Shown one piece after another: positions 42,279 through 51,394 of a DNA stretch of 64,000 bases. The stretch spans positions 171,162 to 235,161 of the forward strand of contig NZ_QRAP01000001.1 of the NCBI RefSeq assembly GCF_003363015.1, given 5' to 3'. This DNA comes from Enterobacillus tribolii (GTDB taxonomy: Bacteria; Pseudomonadota; Gammaproteobacteria; Enterobacterales; Enterobacteriaceae). The position numbers were made by a program, and so were the translations under genes. Position 1 is the first letter of the stretch. The number at the start of each line of letters is the position of its first letter. Below the pieces are notes generated by a model, which was not told where the DNA came from, did not search any database, and saw nothing but the letters and a program-made list of their open reading frames with translations.

Positions 42279-44352
42279 CCTGGCCACACTCCTTCGCCTG
42301 CCGGGCGCCATGAAAAGTACGCAGTGGCAAATACTGGCCGGCCCCATCCTGATCCTGATGATCCTCTCGATGATGGTGCTGCCGCTGCCGCCGTTCATCC
42401 TGGATCTGCTGTTCACCTTCAACATTGCGTTGTCCATCATGGTGCTGCTGGTGGCGATGTTTACCCAGCGCACGCTGGAGTTCGCCGCTTTCCCGACAGT
42501 GCTGCTGTTCTCGACGCTGCTGCGCCTGTCGCTCAACGTGGCTTCCACGCGCGTGGTGCTGATGGAGGGCCACACGGGGAGCGCGGCGGCCGGGCGGGTG
42601 ATTGAAGCATTCGGCCATTTCCTGGTGGGCGGCAACTTCGCCATCGGGATCCTGGTGTTCATTATTCTGGTGGTGATCAACTTTATGGTTATCACCAAGG
42701 GGGCGGGGCGTATTGCCGAAGTTGGCGCGCGTTTCGTGCTGGACGGCATGCCGGGCAAGCAGATGGCGATCGACGCCGATCTCAACGCCGGCCTGATTGG
42801 CGAAGACGAAGCGAAGAAACGCCGCGCGGAAGTGACCCAGGAGGCGGATTTTTACGGTTCAATGGACGGCGCCAGTAAGTTCGTGCGCGGCGACGCCATA
42901 GCCGGCCTGCTGATCATGGCGCTTAACGTGATTGGCGGACTGCTGATTGGGGTGATTCAGCACAACATGCCGGTGGGGGACGCAGCGGAAACCTACACCC
43001 TGTTGACCATCGGCGACGGCCTGGTGGCGCAGATCCCCGCGCTGGTGATTTCCACCGCCGCCGGCGTCATCGTTACCCGCGTCAGCACCAATCAGGACGT
43101 CGGCGAACAGATGATGACGCAGCTGTTCTCCAATCCGCGCGTGATGTTGCTCAGCGCCTCGGTGCTCGGCCTGCTGGGGCTGGTGCCGGGGATGCCCAAC
43201 CTGGTGTTTCTGTTGTTCACCGGCGCGCTGCTGGGGCTGGCGTGGTGGGTGCGCAAGCGTGAAGGCGTCCGGGAAGAGGCGGTGGCCGCCGTTCCCGTCA
43301 TGGATACGCCCGCCGCGGTTGAGGCCAGTTGGGAAGACGTTCAGCTGGAAGATCCGCTGGGGCTGGAGGTCGGCTATCGCCTGATTCCTTTGGTCGATTT
43401 CCAGCAAAACGGCGAGCTGTTGGGGCGCATCCGCAGTATTCGCAAAAAATTTGCCCAGTCGATGGGCTTCCTGCCGCCGGTGGTGCATATCCGTGACAAC
43501 CTGGAGATGACGCCTTCCGGCTACCGCATCCTGCTGAAAGGCATCGAAATGGGGCACGGCGAAGCGCATCCCGGCCGCTGGCTGGCGATCAATCCGGGCA
43601 ACGCCGCCGGAGAACTCAGCGGCGACCCGACCACGGATCCTGCCTTTGGCCTGCCCGCGGTCTGGATTGACGGCGCACTGCGCGAGCAGGCGCAGATTCA
43701 GGGGTTCACCGTGGTAGAGGCTGCGACGGTCGTGGCGACGCACCTCAATCACCTGATCGGGCTGCACGCCAGTGAATTGTTCGGTCGTCAGGAAGCGCAG
43801 CAACTGCTGGACAGGGTCAGCAAAGAGATGCCCAAGCTGACGGAGGATCTGATCCCGGGCGTACTGACCCTGACCACGCTGCATAAGGTGCTGCAAAACC
43901 TGCTGGGTGAAAGGGTGTCTATCCGTGATATGCGCACCATTCTGGAAACGCTGGCGGAGCATGCCGCCGCGCAGCCCGATCCGTATGAACTGACCGCCGC
44001 GGTGCGCGTGGCACTGGGGCGCGCCATTACCCAGCAATGGTTCCCCGGCGACGGCGAGATTCAGGTTATCGGGCTGGACACGGCGCTGGAACGCCTGCTG
44101 CTGCAGGCATTGCAGGGCGGCGGCGGCCTGGAACCGGGGCTGGCGGATCGCCTGCTGGAGCAGGCGCGTGAAGCGCTGCAACGCCAGGAACTGCTTGGTG
44201 CGCCGCCGGTATTGCTGGTGAACCATGCGCTGCGCCCCTTATTGTCGCGCTTCCTGCAACGCAGCCTGCCGCAGATGGTGGTGCTGTCCAATATGGAAAT
44301 CAGCGATAACCGGCAGATCCGCATGACGTCGACCATCGGGGCGGCGGAATGA
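42271..44352 (+). CDS. flhA: FlhA, flagellar export channel
   Basis: This 693-residue homologue of E. coli FlhA (692) has about eight N-terminal membrane helices, the FHIPEP signature area (VNFMVITKGAGRIAEVGARF, then LDGMPGKQMAIDADLNAGL) and a large cytoplasmic ring domain that docks chaperone-bound substrates. ATG 42271 (MPNLATLLRLP) matches the known start and overlaps the flhB stop by eight bases. An upstream in-frame start at 42250 is not needed. Confidence 0.97.
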   Translation: MPNLATLLRLPGAMKSTQWQILAGPILILMILSMMVLPLPPFILDLLFTFNIALSIMVLLVAMFTQRTLEFAAFPTVLLFSTLLRLSLNVASTRVVLMEGHTGSAAAGRVIEAFGHFLVGGNFAIGILVFIILVVINFMVITKGAGRIAEVGARFVLDGMPGKQMAIDADLNAGLIGEDEAKKRRAEVTQEADFYGSMDGASKFVRGDAIAGLLIMALNVIGGLLIGVIQHNMPVGDAAETYTLLTIGDGLVAQIPALVISTAAGVIVTRVSTNQDVGEQMMTQLFSNPRVMLLSASVLGLLGLVPGMPNLVFLLFTGALLGLAWWVRKREGVREEAVAAVPVMDTPAAVEASWEDVQLEDPLGLEVGYRLIPLVDFQQNGELLGRIRSIRKKFAQSMGFLPPVVHIRDNLEMTPSGYRILLKGIEMGHGEAHPGRWLAINPGNAAGELSGDPTTDPAFGLPAVWIDGALREQAQIQGFTVVEAATVVATHLNHLIGLHASELFGRQEAQQLLDRVSKEMPKLTEDLIPGVLTLTTLHKVLQNLLGERVSIRDMRTILETLAEHAAAQPDPYELTAAVRVALGRAITQQWFPGDGEIQVIGLDTALERLLLQALQGGGGLEPGLADRLLEQAREALQRQELLGAPPVLLVNHALRPLLSRFLQRSLPQMVVLSNMEISDNRQIRMTSTIGAAE

Positions 44353-44750
44353 GGCTGTGCCATGGCCTGGTGCTGATGCTGCTGAGCGGCGGCGCGTATG
44401 CCGCCAGCGGCAGCTGGTCGGCGGATGATACCGGCCCGGGGATCAGCTGGCGCGGCGTGGCGGCCTCTTCTCCGCCGCTCGCACCGTCGGGCGCGGTTCC
44501 CGCGCAGGCAAGCATTCGTGAGGTCGTCTGGCGTTTTCAGTTGCTGAATCCGTCGCCGGACGGGCTCAGGGTAAAATTGTGCACGCCGCAGCGTTGCATA
44601 TGGCTGGGCTCGGCGCATGGGCGTAGCAACGCATTGTCCGGCGCGCCCGCCGGCGCGCCGCTGCGCTTTGTTTATCATGTCGAAGGAAAGGGCGTGCTTT
44701 ATCCGCCGTTACGCGTCACCTCGAATCAGGTCATCGTCAATTATCAGTGA
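44349..44750 (+). CDS. flhE: FlhE, periplasmic flagellar accessory protein
   Basis: This 133-residue protein has a signal peptide (ending AYAAS), a Cys pair (KLCTPQRC) for a disulfide and the FlhE core GSWSADDTGPGISWRGVAAS and WRFQLLNPSPDGLRVKL. FlhE is thought to limit proton leak through the flagellar export gate. It overlaps flhA by four bases. The following 390 bp (44751-45142) are AT-rich without a gene and hold the likely promoter of the VgrG island. Confidence 0.93.
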   Translation: MRLCHGLVLMLLSGGAYAASGSWSADDTGPGISWRGVAASSPPLAPSGAVPAQASIREVVWRFQLLNPSPDGLRVKLCTPQRCIWLGSAHGRSNALSGAPAGAPLRFVYHVEGKGVLYPPLRVTSNQVIVNYQ

Positions 44751-45142
44751 CGAACGGGCCAGGTATGAATGAAAGATATTGCATCCGTTGCTGATATTAA
44801 CGTCTATATAAAGGGTGTTTTATTAATTTAAATATCGCATATTGATAATCGTATATCTTATCTGAATATATTTCGAAAGATCATACTTATCTAATAAGTA
44901 TCAGGCAATAAAACCCCGTTAAGAATTCTCCTGATTACGCTGAAAGCAAGCGGCTTAAATTATTCATCCATTAGCGATCACACAAATATATCATTTCTCG
45001 TGAGAACTTCTTTTCATCACGACGTTATTCAATATAATACCAAGTATCACAAAGATAAATAATCACCATCTTGCGGACGAAACTGATTTTCAGCCATGAA
45101 AATCATGCCGTTATCCCCGAATACGACACAGGATCAGACATC

Positions 45143-47422
45143 ATGGACCGAATGGTCGTTGCACATACCCCGTTGGCGGATAAGCTGTTATTTCGCTCTA
45201 TGCAGGGAAAAGAGGAACTTTCCACGCTTTTCCACTATACCGTTGAGTTAGTCAGCAAAGACGGGCAGATTGATTTGAAGTCATTACTGGGTAAACCGCT
45301 GGGTTTACAGATAAAACAGTATAATTTGCCCGATCACTGGCTGAATGGCGATATTATGTCGCTGGCTTTGAAAGGAAAAGAGCCGGAATCATCGCGCTAT
45401 TATATTTATCAGGCGGAAGTGTGGCCCCGGTTATGGTATCTGAGCAAGACGAGAGACTTCCGTATTTTTCAGGATAAAACCGCGGCAGATATTATTTTGC
45501 AGGTGCTCGGTGATTATAATATTCGCTTTGATAACCAGTTGCGTAACAGCTATCGCCAGTGGGGCTACTGCGTTCAGTATAATGAGAGCGCCTTCGATTT
45601 TATCAGCCGCCTGATGGAGCACGAAGGGATCTATTATTATTTCGAACACAGTGAAGACGGCCATACGCTGGTGCTGGCGGATGCGCCGGAGGCGCACAAC
45701 CCGATCGCGCTGGCGGCCGTTCCCTTCCGCGGCACCGCCGCTTCGTCGCTGATCGATGACGTCTGCGTGGATGAATGGCAGGTTTATGATTCCGTCACGC
45801 CGAACTACCTCAGCGTGGACGACTACGATTTTCACAAGCCTTATGCCTCCCTGCTGGAAACCAAATCCAACCCGGACTCCTACTCGCCGGAGCGCGCCGA
45901 GCAGTTTGAATGGCCCGGACGCTTTATCGATCGTTCCCATGCGCAGTCCTACGCGACGGTGCGCCAGCAGGAAAGCGCGGCGCAGCATGAAAAAATGAAG
46001 GCGTCCGCCACCTCCAGCATGATGACGCCGGGCAAAACGCTGACGCTGTTCAAAGCGCCGAGGGACGCCGACAACCGCGAATACCTGATCGTGCGCAGTC
46101 ACTACAACCTGTGGGATAACGCCTACGCCAGCGGCCCGGATACCGTGCGCGGGCAACGTACCGACTTCACCGTGGTGCCGTCCGACGTGGTGTGGCGCAG
46201 CCCGCGCGTGACCAAATGGCCGAAAACCCAGGGGCCGCAGACGGCGCGCGTTGTTTGTCCTGAAGGCGAAACCATCTGGACCGACAAATACGGCCGCGTC
46301 AAAGTGAAGTTCCACTGGGACCGCTACGCCAAGGGCGATGACACCAGCTCCTGCTGGGTGCGCGTCGCCAGCAGCTGGGCCGGGCAGGGGTTCGGCGCGG
46401 TGCAGATCCCGCGTCTGAACGACGAAGTGGTGGTGGACTTCATCAACGGCGATCCGGATCGTCCCATCATCATCGGCCGCGTGTATAACGAAGCCAACAT
46501 GCCGCCCTGGGATTTGCCGGGCAACGCCACCCAGATGGGGTTCTACAGCCGCAGCAAAACCGGCCATAAAGACACCGCCAACGCCCTGCGTTTTGAAGAC
46601 AAGATGGGCGAAGAGCAGGTCTGGATCCATGCCGAGCGCAATATGGATACCGACATCGAGAAGAATGAAACCCTGGACGTCGGCGTGAACCGCACCAAAA
46701 CCATCGGCCAGGATGAAAGCAGCTTTATCAAGCGTCACCGTACCGAGGAAGTGGACGGCAACGAAAGCGTGACCGTGCATCAGAACCGGACGGAAGAGGT
46801 GGACGGCAACGAAACCATCACGATCCACTCCAACCGCGCCGAAACGGTGGACGGTACGGAAGAGATTTCCATCGGCGGCACCCGCACGGAGAGCGTCGGC
46901 AGCGATGAAACCGTCACCATCGGCGGCAGCCGCAGCAAAACGGTGTCGGGCAACGACACGCTGACGGTGCTTTCCAACCAGGTGGAAACCGTCGCTATCG
47001 CCAAAGCAGAGAGCATCGGCGCGGCCAAAGCGCTGACCATCGGCGCCGCGTACCAGATTTCCGTTGCCGGCGCGATGAACACCAGCGTTGGTCTGGCGCA
47101 GGCGGAGGAGATCGGCCTGAGCAAAACGGTGCTGGTCGGCAACAGCTATAAACAGAGCGTGGCGAAGGATAAATCGACCACGGTCGCGAAGAACTTCAAC
47201 ACCAAAACCGGCGTTAACTATTCGGTGGATGCCGACGGCAACATCAAGATCATGGCCGGAAAAACCATCGAGCTGATCTGCGGCAAGTCGCACATCAAGC
47301 TCGACAAAAACGGCAATATCAGCATCAACGGCAAGAAATTCAACATGAAAACCGACGGTGAACAAGGCTTTAAAGCCGGCGGCAATATTGTGCTGAAAGG
47401 CAAAAAAGTGCTGGAGAACTGA
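45143..47422 (+). CDS. vgrG: VgrG, type VI secretion spike protein
   Basis: This 759-residue protein is the puncturing tip trimer of the T6SS. It has the gp27-like base (MDRMVVAHTPLADKLLFRSM, WPRLWYLSKTRDFRIFQDKT and HEGIYYYFEH), the gp5-like OB domain (DKYGRVKVKFHWDR and DEVVVDFINGDPDRPIIIGR) and a long beta-helix of short repeats (ETVxGNExxTI types, 530-700). It ends in a basic C-terminus. No enzymatic C-terminal domain is seen, so toxicity should come from its cargo. An in-frame TTG at 45071 is possible; ATG 45143 matches the family start. No core T6SS genes are in the window. Confidence 0.94.
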   Translation: MDRMVVAHTPLADKLLFRSMQGKEELSTLFHYTVELVSKDGQIDLKSLLGKPLGLQIKQYNLPDHWLNGDIMSLALKGKEPESSRYYIYQAEVWPRLWYLSKTRDFRIFQDKTAADIILQVLGDYNIRFDNQLRNSYRQWGYCVQYNESAFDFISRLMEHEGIYYYFEHSEDGHTLVLADAPEAHNPIALAAVPFRGTAASSLIDDVCVDEWQVYDSVTPNYLSVDDYDFHKPYASLLETKSNPDSYSPERAEQFEWPGRFIDRSHAQSYATVRQQESAAQHEKMKASATSSMMTPGKTLTLFKAPRDADNREYLIVRSHYNLWDNAYASGPDTVRGQRTDFTVVPSDVVWRSPRVTKWPKTQGPQTARVVCPEGETIWTDKYGRVKVKFHWDRYAKGDDTSSCWVRVASSWAGQGFGAVQIPRLNDEVVVDFINGDPDRPIIIGRVYNEANMPPWDLPGNATQMGFYSRSKTGHKDTANALRFEDKMGEEQVWIHAERNMDTDIEKNETLDVGVNRTKTIGQDESSFIKRHRTEEVDGNESVTVHQNRTEEVDGNETITIHSNRAETVDGTEEISIGGTRTESVGSDETVTIGGSRSKTVSGNDTLTVLSNQVETVAIAKAESIGAAKALTIGAAYQISVAGAMNTSVGLAQAEEIGLSKTVLVGNSYKQSVAKDKSTTVAKNFNTKTGVNYSVDADGNIKIMAGKTIELICGKSHIKLDKNGNISINGKKFNMKTDGEQGFKAGGNIVLKGKKVLEN

Positions 47423-47426
47423 CGCG

Positions 47427-47969
47427 ATGAAGGAAGTACGACAGGATGTTCCGCTGCCTGCCGCCGGGGAAGAATGCCCGGCGTCGGCGCTGGAGTCGCT
47501 GCTGCACCATCCGGTGAACGCGGGCGGTCAGGGTTCGCTGTTGCCGCATATCATGCTGGGCAGAATCGTCAGCGCCGGCCCCGGCGGATTACGGGTCGTG
47601 GTTCCGGCCCTGAAACCGGATGAAATGAGTGCCGTTTCCGTGTGTGCGATCACTGAGAATGAGACAGGGAAAACCTGCGCCGTGCAGTTTATTGACGGCG
47701 ACGGCAACAAGCCGCTGATCATGGGCCTGTTGTATGCCGGTGCGGAACAAACGGCGAGCGCCGCGCTGCCTGAGCCGGCCGTGACGGTGATCCGCGACGG
47801 CGAACGTGAGCGGGTCAAGATCGACGCGCAGCAGGAGCTGGTGCTGCAGTGCGGGGCTTCACGCATCGTGCTGCGCGCGGACGGCGTCATTCATATCCGC
47901 GGGCTGTATATCGACAGCCAGGCCAGAGCGACACAGCGCATACGTGCGGGGTCCGTGCAGGTTAACTAA
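47427..47969 (+). CDS. DUF6484-like T6SS accessory protein
   Basis: This 180-residue protein has a core GRIVSAGPGGLRVVVPALKP and CAVQFIDGDGNKPLIMGLLY, recalling the OB-like VgrG region and fitting the DUF6484 proteins found beside VgrG and DUF2169 genes. It has no signal peptide. It lies four bases after vgrG and is probably part of loading effectors on the spike. The role is inferred from neighbours. Confidence 0.72.
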   Translation: MKEVRQDVPLPAAGEECPASALESLLHHPVNAGGQGSLLPHIMLGRIVSAGPGGLRVVVPALKPDEMSAVSVCAITENETGKTCAVQFIDGDGNKPLIMGLLYAGAEQTASAALPEPAVTVIRDGERERVKIDAQQELVLQCGASRIVLRADGVIHIRGLYIDSQARATQRIRAGSVQVN

Positions 47970-47983
47970 GGAGCGCCGGTGAT

Positions 47984-49093
47984 ATGGAAATAGTCAACGC
48001 CGCGAAGCATACCGTCGCGGACATCAACGTAGCCCTGGACAACGAAGGCCGCGAGCACCTGGTGCTGGCGATCAAGGCGACGTACCGCATTCCCGCCAAC
48101 GATAAAAAGCCGCGCCCGCAGATCCCCGCGCAGCCTTTGCTGACCGCCGACAGCTACGTCGGCGATCCGGGCACCACCGCGCCGCTGGCGGAACATGATT
48201 TTTGCCTGCGCAAGCAGAAGTGCGACGTGGTCTTTAACGCCAGCGCCCACGCGCCGGATGGCCGCCCGGTGAAAGCGCTGACCGTGGCGGCGAAGGTTGG
48301 TTCGATGGCGAAACAACTGCGGGTATGCGGGAGCCGCAACTGGCTTCCGGCCGTGCTGGGCTGGCAGGCCAGCGAGATGCAACCTTTCACCTCCATGCCG
48401 TTGCACTACGGCAACGCCTTTGGCGGCATGCATTTTTGGCAGCATGACGGGCAGACGCAAATAGAAATGTATATGGATAATGGCGTCGGCACTGGTTATG
48501 CCAGCAAAGCGCCGGCTAATCTGGTGGCCGGTTTGCCGCTGCCCAGCCTGCTGGTGCCGGGCGACGAGGTGCGTAAGCCGGATGACGGCGTGCGCCCGGT
48601 CGCATTTTCCGCTTTGCCGCGCAACCATCCGCAGCGGCGGCGTTACGCCGGAACCTACGACGATAACTGGCGCCGGAATGATTTCCCCCTGCTGCCGCGC
48701 GATTTTGATATCCGCTACCACCAGTCGGTGCCGGAAGATCAGCAAATTGATTTCCCGCGCGGCGGTGAAGAGGTGATGTTGCAGCATATGATGCCGGGCC
48801 GCCCCGCAGTGCGTTTCCGGCTGCCGCGTCTGGACAACATGCCGGTGCAGGTGCTGACGGTTGATTATCAGGTCATCAAGCCCGACGTGGTGGTGGACAC
48901 CCTCTATTTTGAGCCGGATGAAGGCCGTTTTTCGGTGGTCTGGCGGGTAACTTTGCCGATTAAGCGCAAGCTGAAAGAGTTCGACACCATTTCCATCGGC
49001 CCGGTGTGTAAAGAGTGGTGGGCCAAGAAAACGATGGGGCTGGCGGGATGCGGCAGTTGCAGCGACGGAAAGACGCGGGAGCGTGACGTATGA
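47984..49093 (+). CDS. DUF2169 T6SS adaptor
   Basis: This 369-residue cytoplasmic protein of the DUF2169 family contains LVLAIKATYRIPA, CGSRNWLP and NAFGGMHFW, then LPGDEVRKPDDG-like text and RFRLPRLD near the C-terminus. Such proteins often lie between VgrG and PAAR-like effectors and are regarded as effector-loading adaptors. It ends 4 bp into the next gene. Confidence 0.87.
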   Translation: MEIVNAAKHTVADINVALDNEGREHLVLAIKATYRIPANDKKPRPQIPAQPLLTADSYVGDPGTTAPLAEHDFCLRKQKCDVVFNASAHAPDGRPVKALTVAAKVGSMAKQLRVCGSRNWLPAVLGWQASEMQPFTSMPLHYGNAFGGMHFWQHDGQTQIEMYMDNGVGTGYASKAPANLVAGLPLPSLLVPGDEVRKPDDGVRPVAFSALPRNHPQRRRYAGTYDDNWRRNDFPLLPRDFDIRYHQSVPEDQQIDFPRGGEEVMLQHMMPGRPAVRFRLPRLDNMPVQVLTVDYQVIKPDVVVDTLYFEPDEGRFSVVWRVTLPIKRKLKEFDTISIGPVCKEWWAKKTMGLAGCGSCSDGKTRERDV

Positions 49094-50097
49094 TTCAGAT
49101 GCCGCAGCTCCGCATTATCGCCGGGGGCATGTGCTGTTCCGTGGGCTACTCAGCTCCGGCCGCCAGCGCGGCGATTCGGGCGGAGATCGACCATTTTCAC
49201 GAGACGGATTTTGTCGGCGCCGGCGGAAAACCGGTGATCGGCGCGCAGCTGTATCAAAACCCCTTGTGGGGACCGGAGCGCTACACCTGGATGTTTGAGC
49301 GGGTGACGCAGGAGTGCCTGCAACGCTTGCCCGGCATACCGCCGCAGGCGATGACGCTGATTCTGCTGCTGCCGGAGCAAAACCGGCCGGGAATTAATGC
49401 CCTGTGGGCGAAGCAGACGGTCAACGGTATTTCCCATTCATTCCACCGCACCTCGCGGGTTTTCCCGCACGGTAAATCCGCGCTGGGGTCCGCGCTGACC
49501 TATGCCAGGGCGCTGTTCGCCAATAAACAGTCGGAATATGCCCTGATCGTCGGCGTAGACAGCTATTTTCAACCGGAAACCCTGAACTATTACCTGAACG
49601 ACGACCGCTTGCTGAGCGGCGATAACCACGGATTTATCCCCGGCGAAGGCGCGGGCGCGGTGGTGGTGACTGCCGTCCGGCCCGGAGAACGGGGCGTGCG
49701 GATCACCGGCGTCGGCATTGCGCAGGAAGAGGCGCATTGGCTCCAGGACGAAAAGGTCCACCGCGCGGAAGGCATGACGGCCGCGATTCGTATGGCACAG
49801 GCACAGAGCGGTAAAGCGCTGAGCGGTTACCAGTTTCACATCGGCGACATCAGCGGCGAGGCTTACTATTTCAAGGAGATCTCGCTGGCGCTGACCCGCT
49901 GCTTCGACGAGCCCGTCGCCGACTTCCCCAACCTGACGCCGGCCAGCAGCCTGGGCGAAACCGGTGCGGCGGTAGGGCCGCTGATTTTGGCTTATCTGTC
50001 CGAGTTAATGACAGGGAAGGACGCGCCGGGGCGCAGTGGGTTGGTGCATTTTAGTGCGGATTCGGGGTATCGGGTGGTGCTGACCGTAGAATATTAA
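49090..50097 (+). CDS. Ketosynthase-fold protein lacking catalytic residues (T6SS-linked)
   Basis: This 335-residue protein has the thiolase/ketosynthase fold. It includes ALIVGVDSYFQPETL (the GGAE-like turn), GFIPGEGAGAVVV (the GEGAG block) and HIGDISGEAYYF (the first His block). Where active enzymes have ACTS, this one reads FPHGKSALG, so the catalytic Cys is absent. The second His block (GHLLGAAG in FabF) reads SSLGETGAAV. It is therefore probably not an acyl-condensing enzyme. It is coupled to DUF2169 by ATGA and precedes the effector, so a scaffold or loading role is likely. Confidence 0.8.
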   Translation: MIQMPQLRIIAGGMCCSVGYSAPAASAAIRAEIDHFHETDFVGAGGKPVIGAQLYQNPLWGPERYTWMFERVTQECLQRLPGIPPQAMTLILLLPEQNRPGINALWAKQTVNGISHSFHRTSRVFPHGKSALGSALTYARALFANKQSEYALIVGVDSYFQPETLNYYLNDDRLLSGDNHGFIPGEGAGAVVVTAVRPGERGVRITGVGIAQEEAHWLQDEKVHRAEGMTAAIRMAQAQSGKALSGYQFHIGDISGEAYYFKEISLALTRCFDEPVADFPNLTPASSLGETGAAVGPLILAYLSELMTGKDAPGRSGLVHFSADSGYRVVLTVEY

Positions 50098-50108
50098 GAG
50101 GGATGATT

Positions 50109-51377
50109 ATGAGTACCCATGTATATGCCAATGGCGATGAAATTAGCTGTAAAGCTTCCAGTGGTAAAACATCCGTTGCTTTTCCCGATCCTTGCTGGAC
50201 TCCGCCTACGCCACCGGCTGGACCCTTGTTGGTGACTTATCCCAACTCGGCATCGCCTTCCTCGCTGGCAAAAGGCTCGTCCACGGTTCGTATCAAACGT
50301 TCGCCGATCGCCCTGACCGATCGCTCTTATTTTTCTACGAGTACGGGGGATGAACCGGCAACGCCTGCGTTACAGAAGGGATTGTTGACGCGAAAGATTA
50401 AAGGGAAAACGTATTACAACCAATGGTCGATGAATGTAAAGGTCGAGGGAAAAGGGGTATGCCGTAATATCGACCTGATGACACATAACCATGGCTCCAA
50501 GCCAGGGAATACGGCGACGTTTCCTTTTTTGTCTAAAGCGATTGTGGCTGGATCTGATGGTGATCCGTGTAAACATGAAAGAAATAAGATAAATACGAAA
50601 TGTGCTGAAGGCGTTGAGAAAGGGCAGGACTGGACAGATCAGCATTGTAGTGATGGGCTACTGCAGATAAAACCGGTAACGACTTCTGCTGAAAATAGTA
50701 AAGGTAATGAAAATGACCCATTGACTGTTTTAAGTACGGCACTTGAAAGTGTTAACTTGGATAGAGAGGCATTTACGAGCCTTGATGATTTTGCTAATGC
50801 ACAAACAAGAAGTGCAAAAGAGAATGATTGCTTGTCAGCCAAGAAATGTGAATTGGTTACTAAAACTAAAGCTAATGGGGATAAATCAAAAAATGGACAT
50901 TCTAAAGGATGCTGTAATGGTCAAACAGGTCATCATGTAGTGCCCCATGCTATGGCAAAAACTGCCGAATGTAAGAAATATGGCTATGGAAGTGCTCCTT
51001 GTATATGCGTAGAGGGGACTACTCATAGCCGCGGATCTCATAAAGAAATGCATGAGGCGTTCGGTAGTCGAATGAGAGAGGCTGTAGTTGATAAAATGCT
51101 GGCTACAGGAAAAGATCTGGATTTAATAACGCTGAGTATGGATGAGGCAATTGATGTTGGCGCTCAATCGGTCATTGATACGTTTTCTTCTAACTCTGGA
51201 TGTTCAAAATCTTGTATACAAGAACAACTGAAAAGTTATTATAAAGAGTGTAAGAACGAGATGGGGCCTGTCGGTAATACGGCAAACGAGTTTACGCAAA
51301 ATGAAAAATCAGACATCATTAAAATTGTTGCTCAGAAAGTCCAGCAAAGGGCAAACCAGACATCTATGAGTATTTAA
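50109..51377 (+). CDS. T6SS effector: PAAR-like (DUF4150) plus GHH/HNH nuclease domain
   Basis: This 422-residue protein has residues 1-145 as a DUF4150 PAAR-like tip (MSTHVYANGDEISCKASSGK, then DPCWTPPTPPAGP and THNHGSKPGN). Residues 150-265 form a linker. Residues 266-422 are Cys/His-rich with TG-H275-H276-VVPHAM, CICVEGTTH306 and GSH311KEMH315, a pattern of the HNH/Endo VII GHH toxins. It is predicted to be delivered on VgrG and cut DNA in target cells. The 3' half is much AT-richer than the start, as in swapped toxin tips. ATG 50109 is favoured by AGAGGG six bases before it. Confidence 0.85.
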   Translation: MSTHVYANGDEISCKASSGKTSVAFPDPCWTPPTPPAGPLLVTYPNSASPSSLAKGSSTVRIKRSPIALTDRSYFSTSTGDEPATPALQKGLLTRKIKGKTYYNQWSMNVKVEGKGVCRNIDLMTHNHGSKPGNTATFPFLSKAIVAGSDGDPCKHERNKINTKCAEGVEKGQDWTDQHCSDGLLQIKPVTTSAENSKGNENDPLTVLSTALESVNLDREAFTSLDDFANAQTRSAKENDCLSAKKCELVTKTKANGDKSKNGHSKGCCNGQTGHHVVPHAMAKTAECKKYGYGSAPCICVEGTTHSRGSHKEMHEAFGSRMREAVVDKMLATGKDLDLITLSMDEAIDVGAQSVIDTFSSNSGCSKSCIQEQLKSYYKECKNEMGPVGNTANEFTQNEKSDIIKIVAQKVQQRANQTSMSI

Positions 51378-51394
51378 TTTAAAGAAGAGAAAAT

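Noticed and set aside
41379..42785. Antisense frame across flhB and flhA
   Set aside because: It spans two overlapping conserved genes on the other strand and has no recognisable motif.
46640..47200. Short repeated DNA in vgrG taken as a CRISPR-like or satellite array
   Set aside because: The repeats are in-frame beta-helix units of VgrG and are diverged at DNA level.
45431..47365. 644-codon open frame antisense to vgrG
   Set aside because: It arises from the high-GC codon use of vgrG; the product is a low-complexity shadow with no domain.
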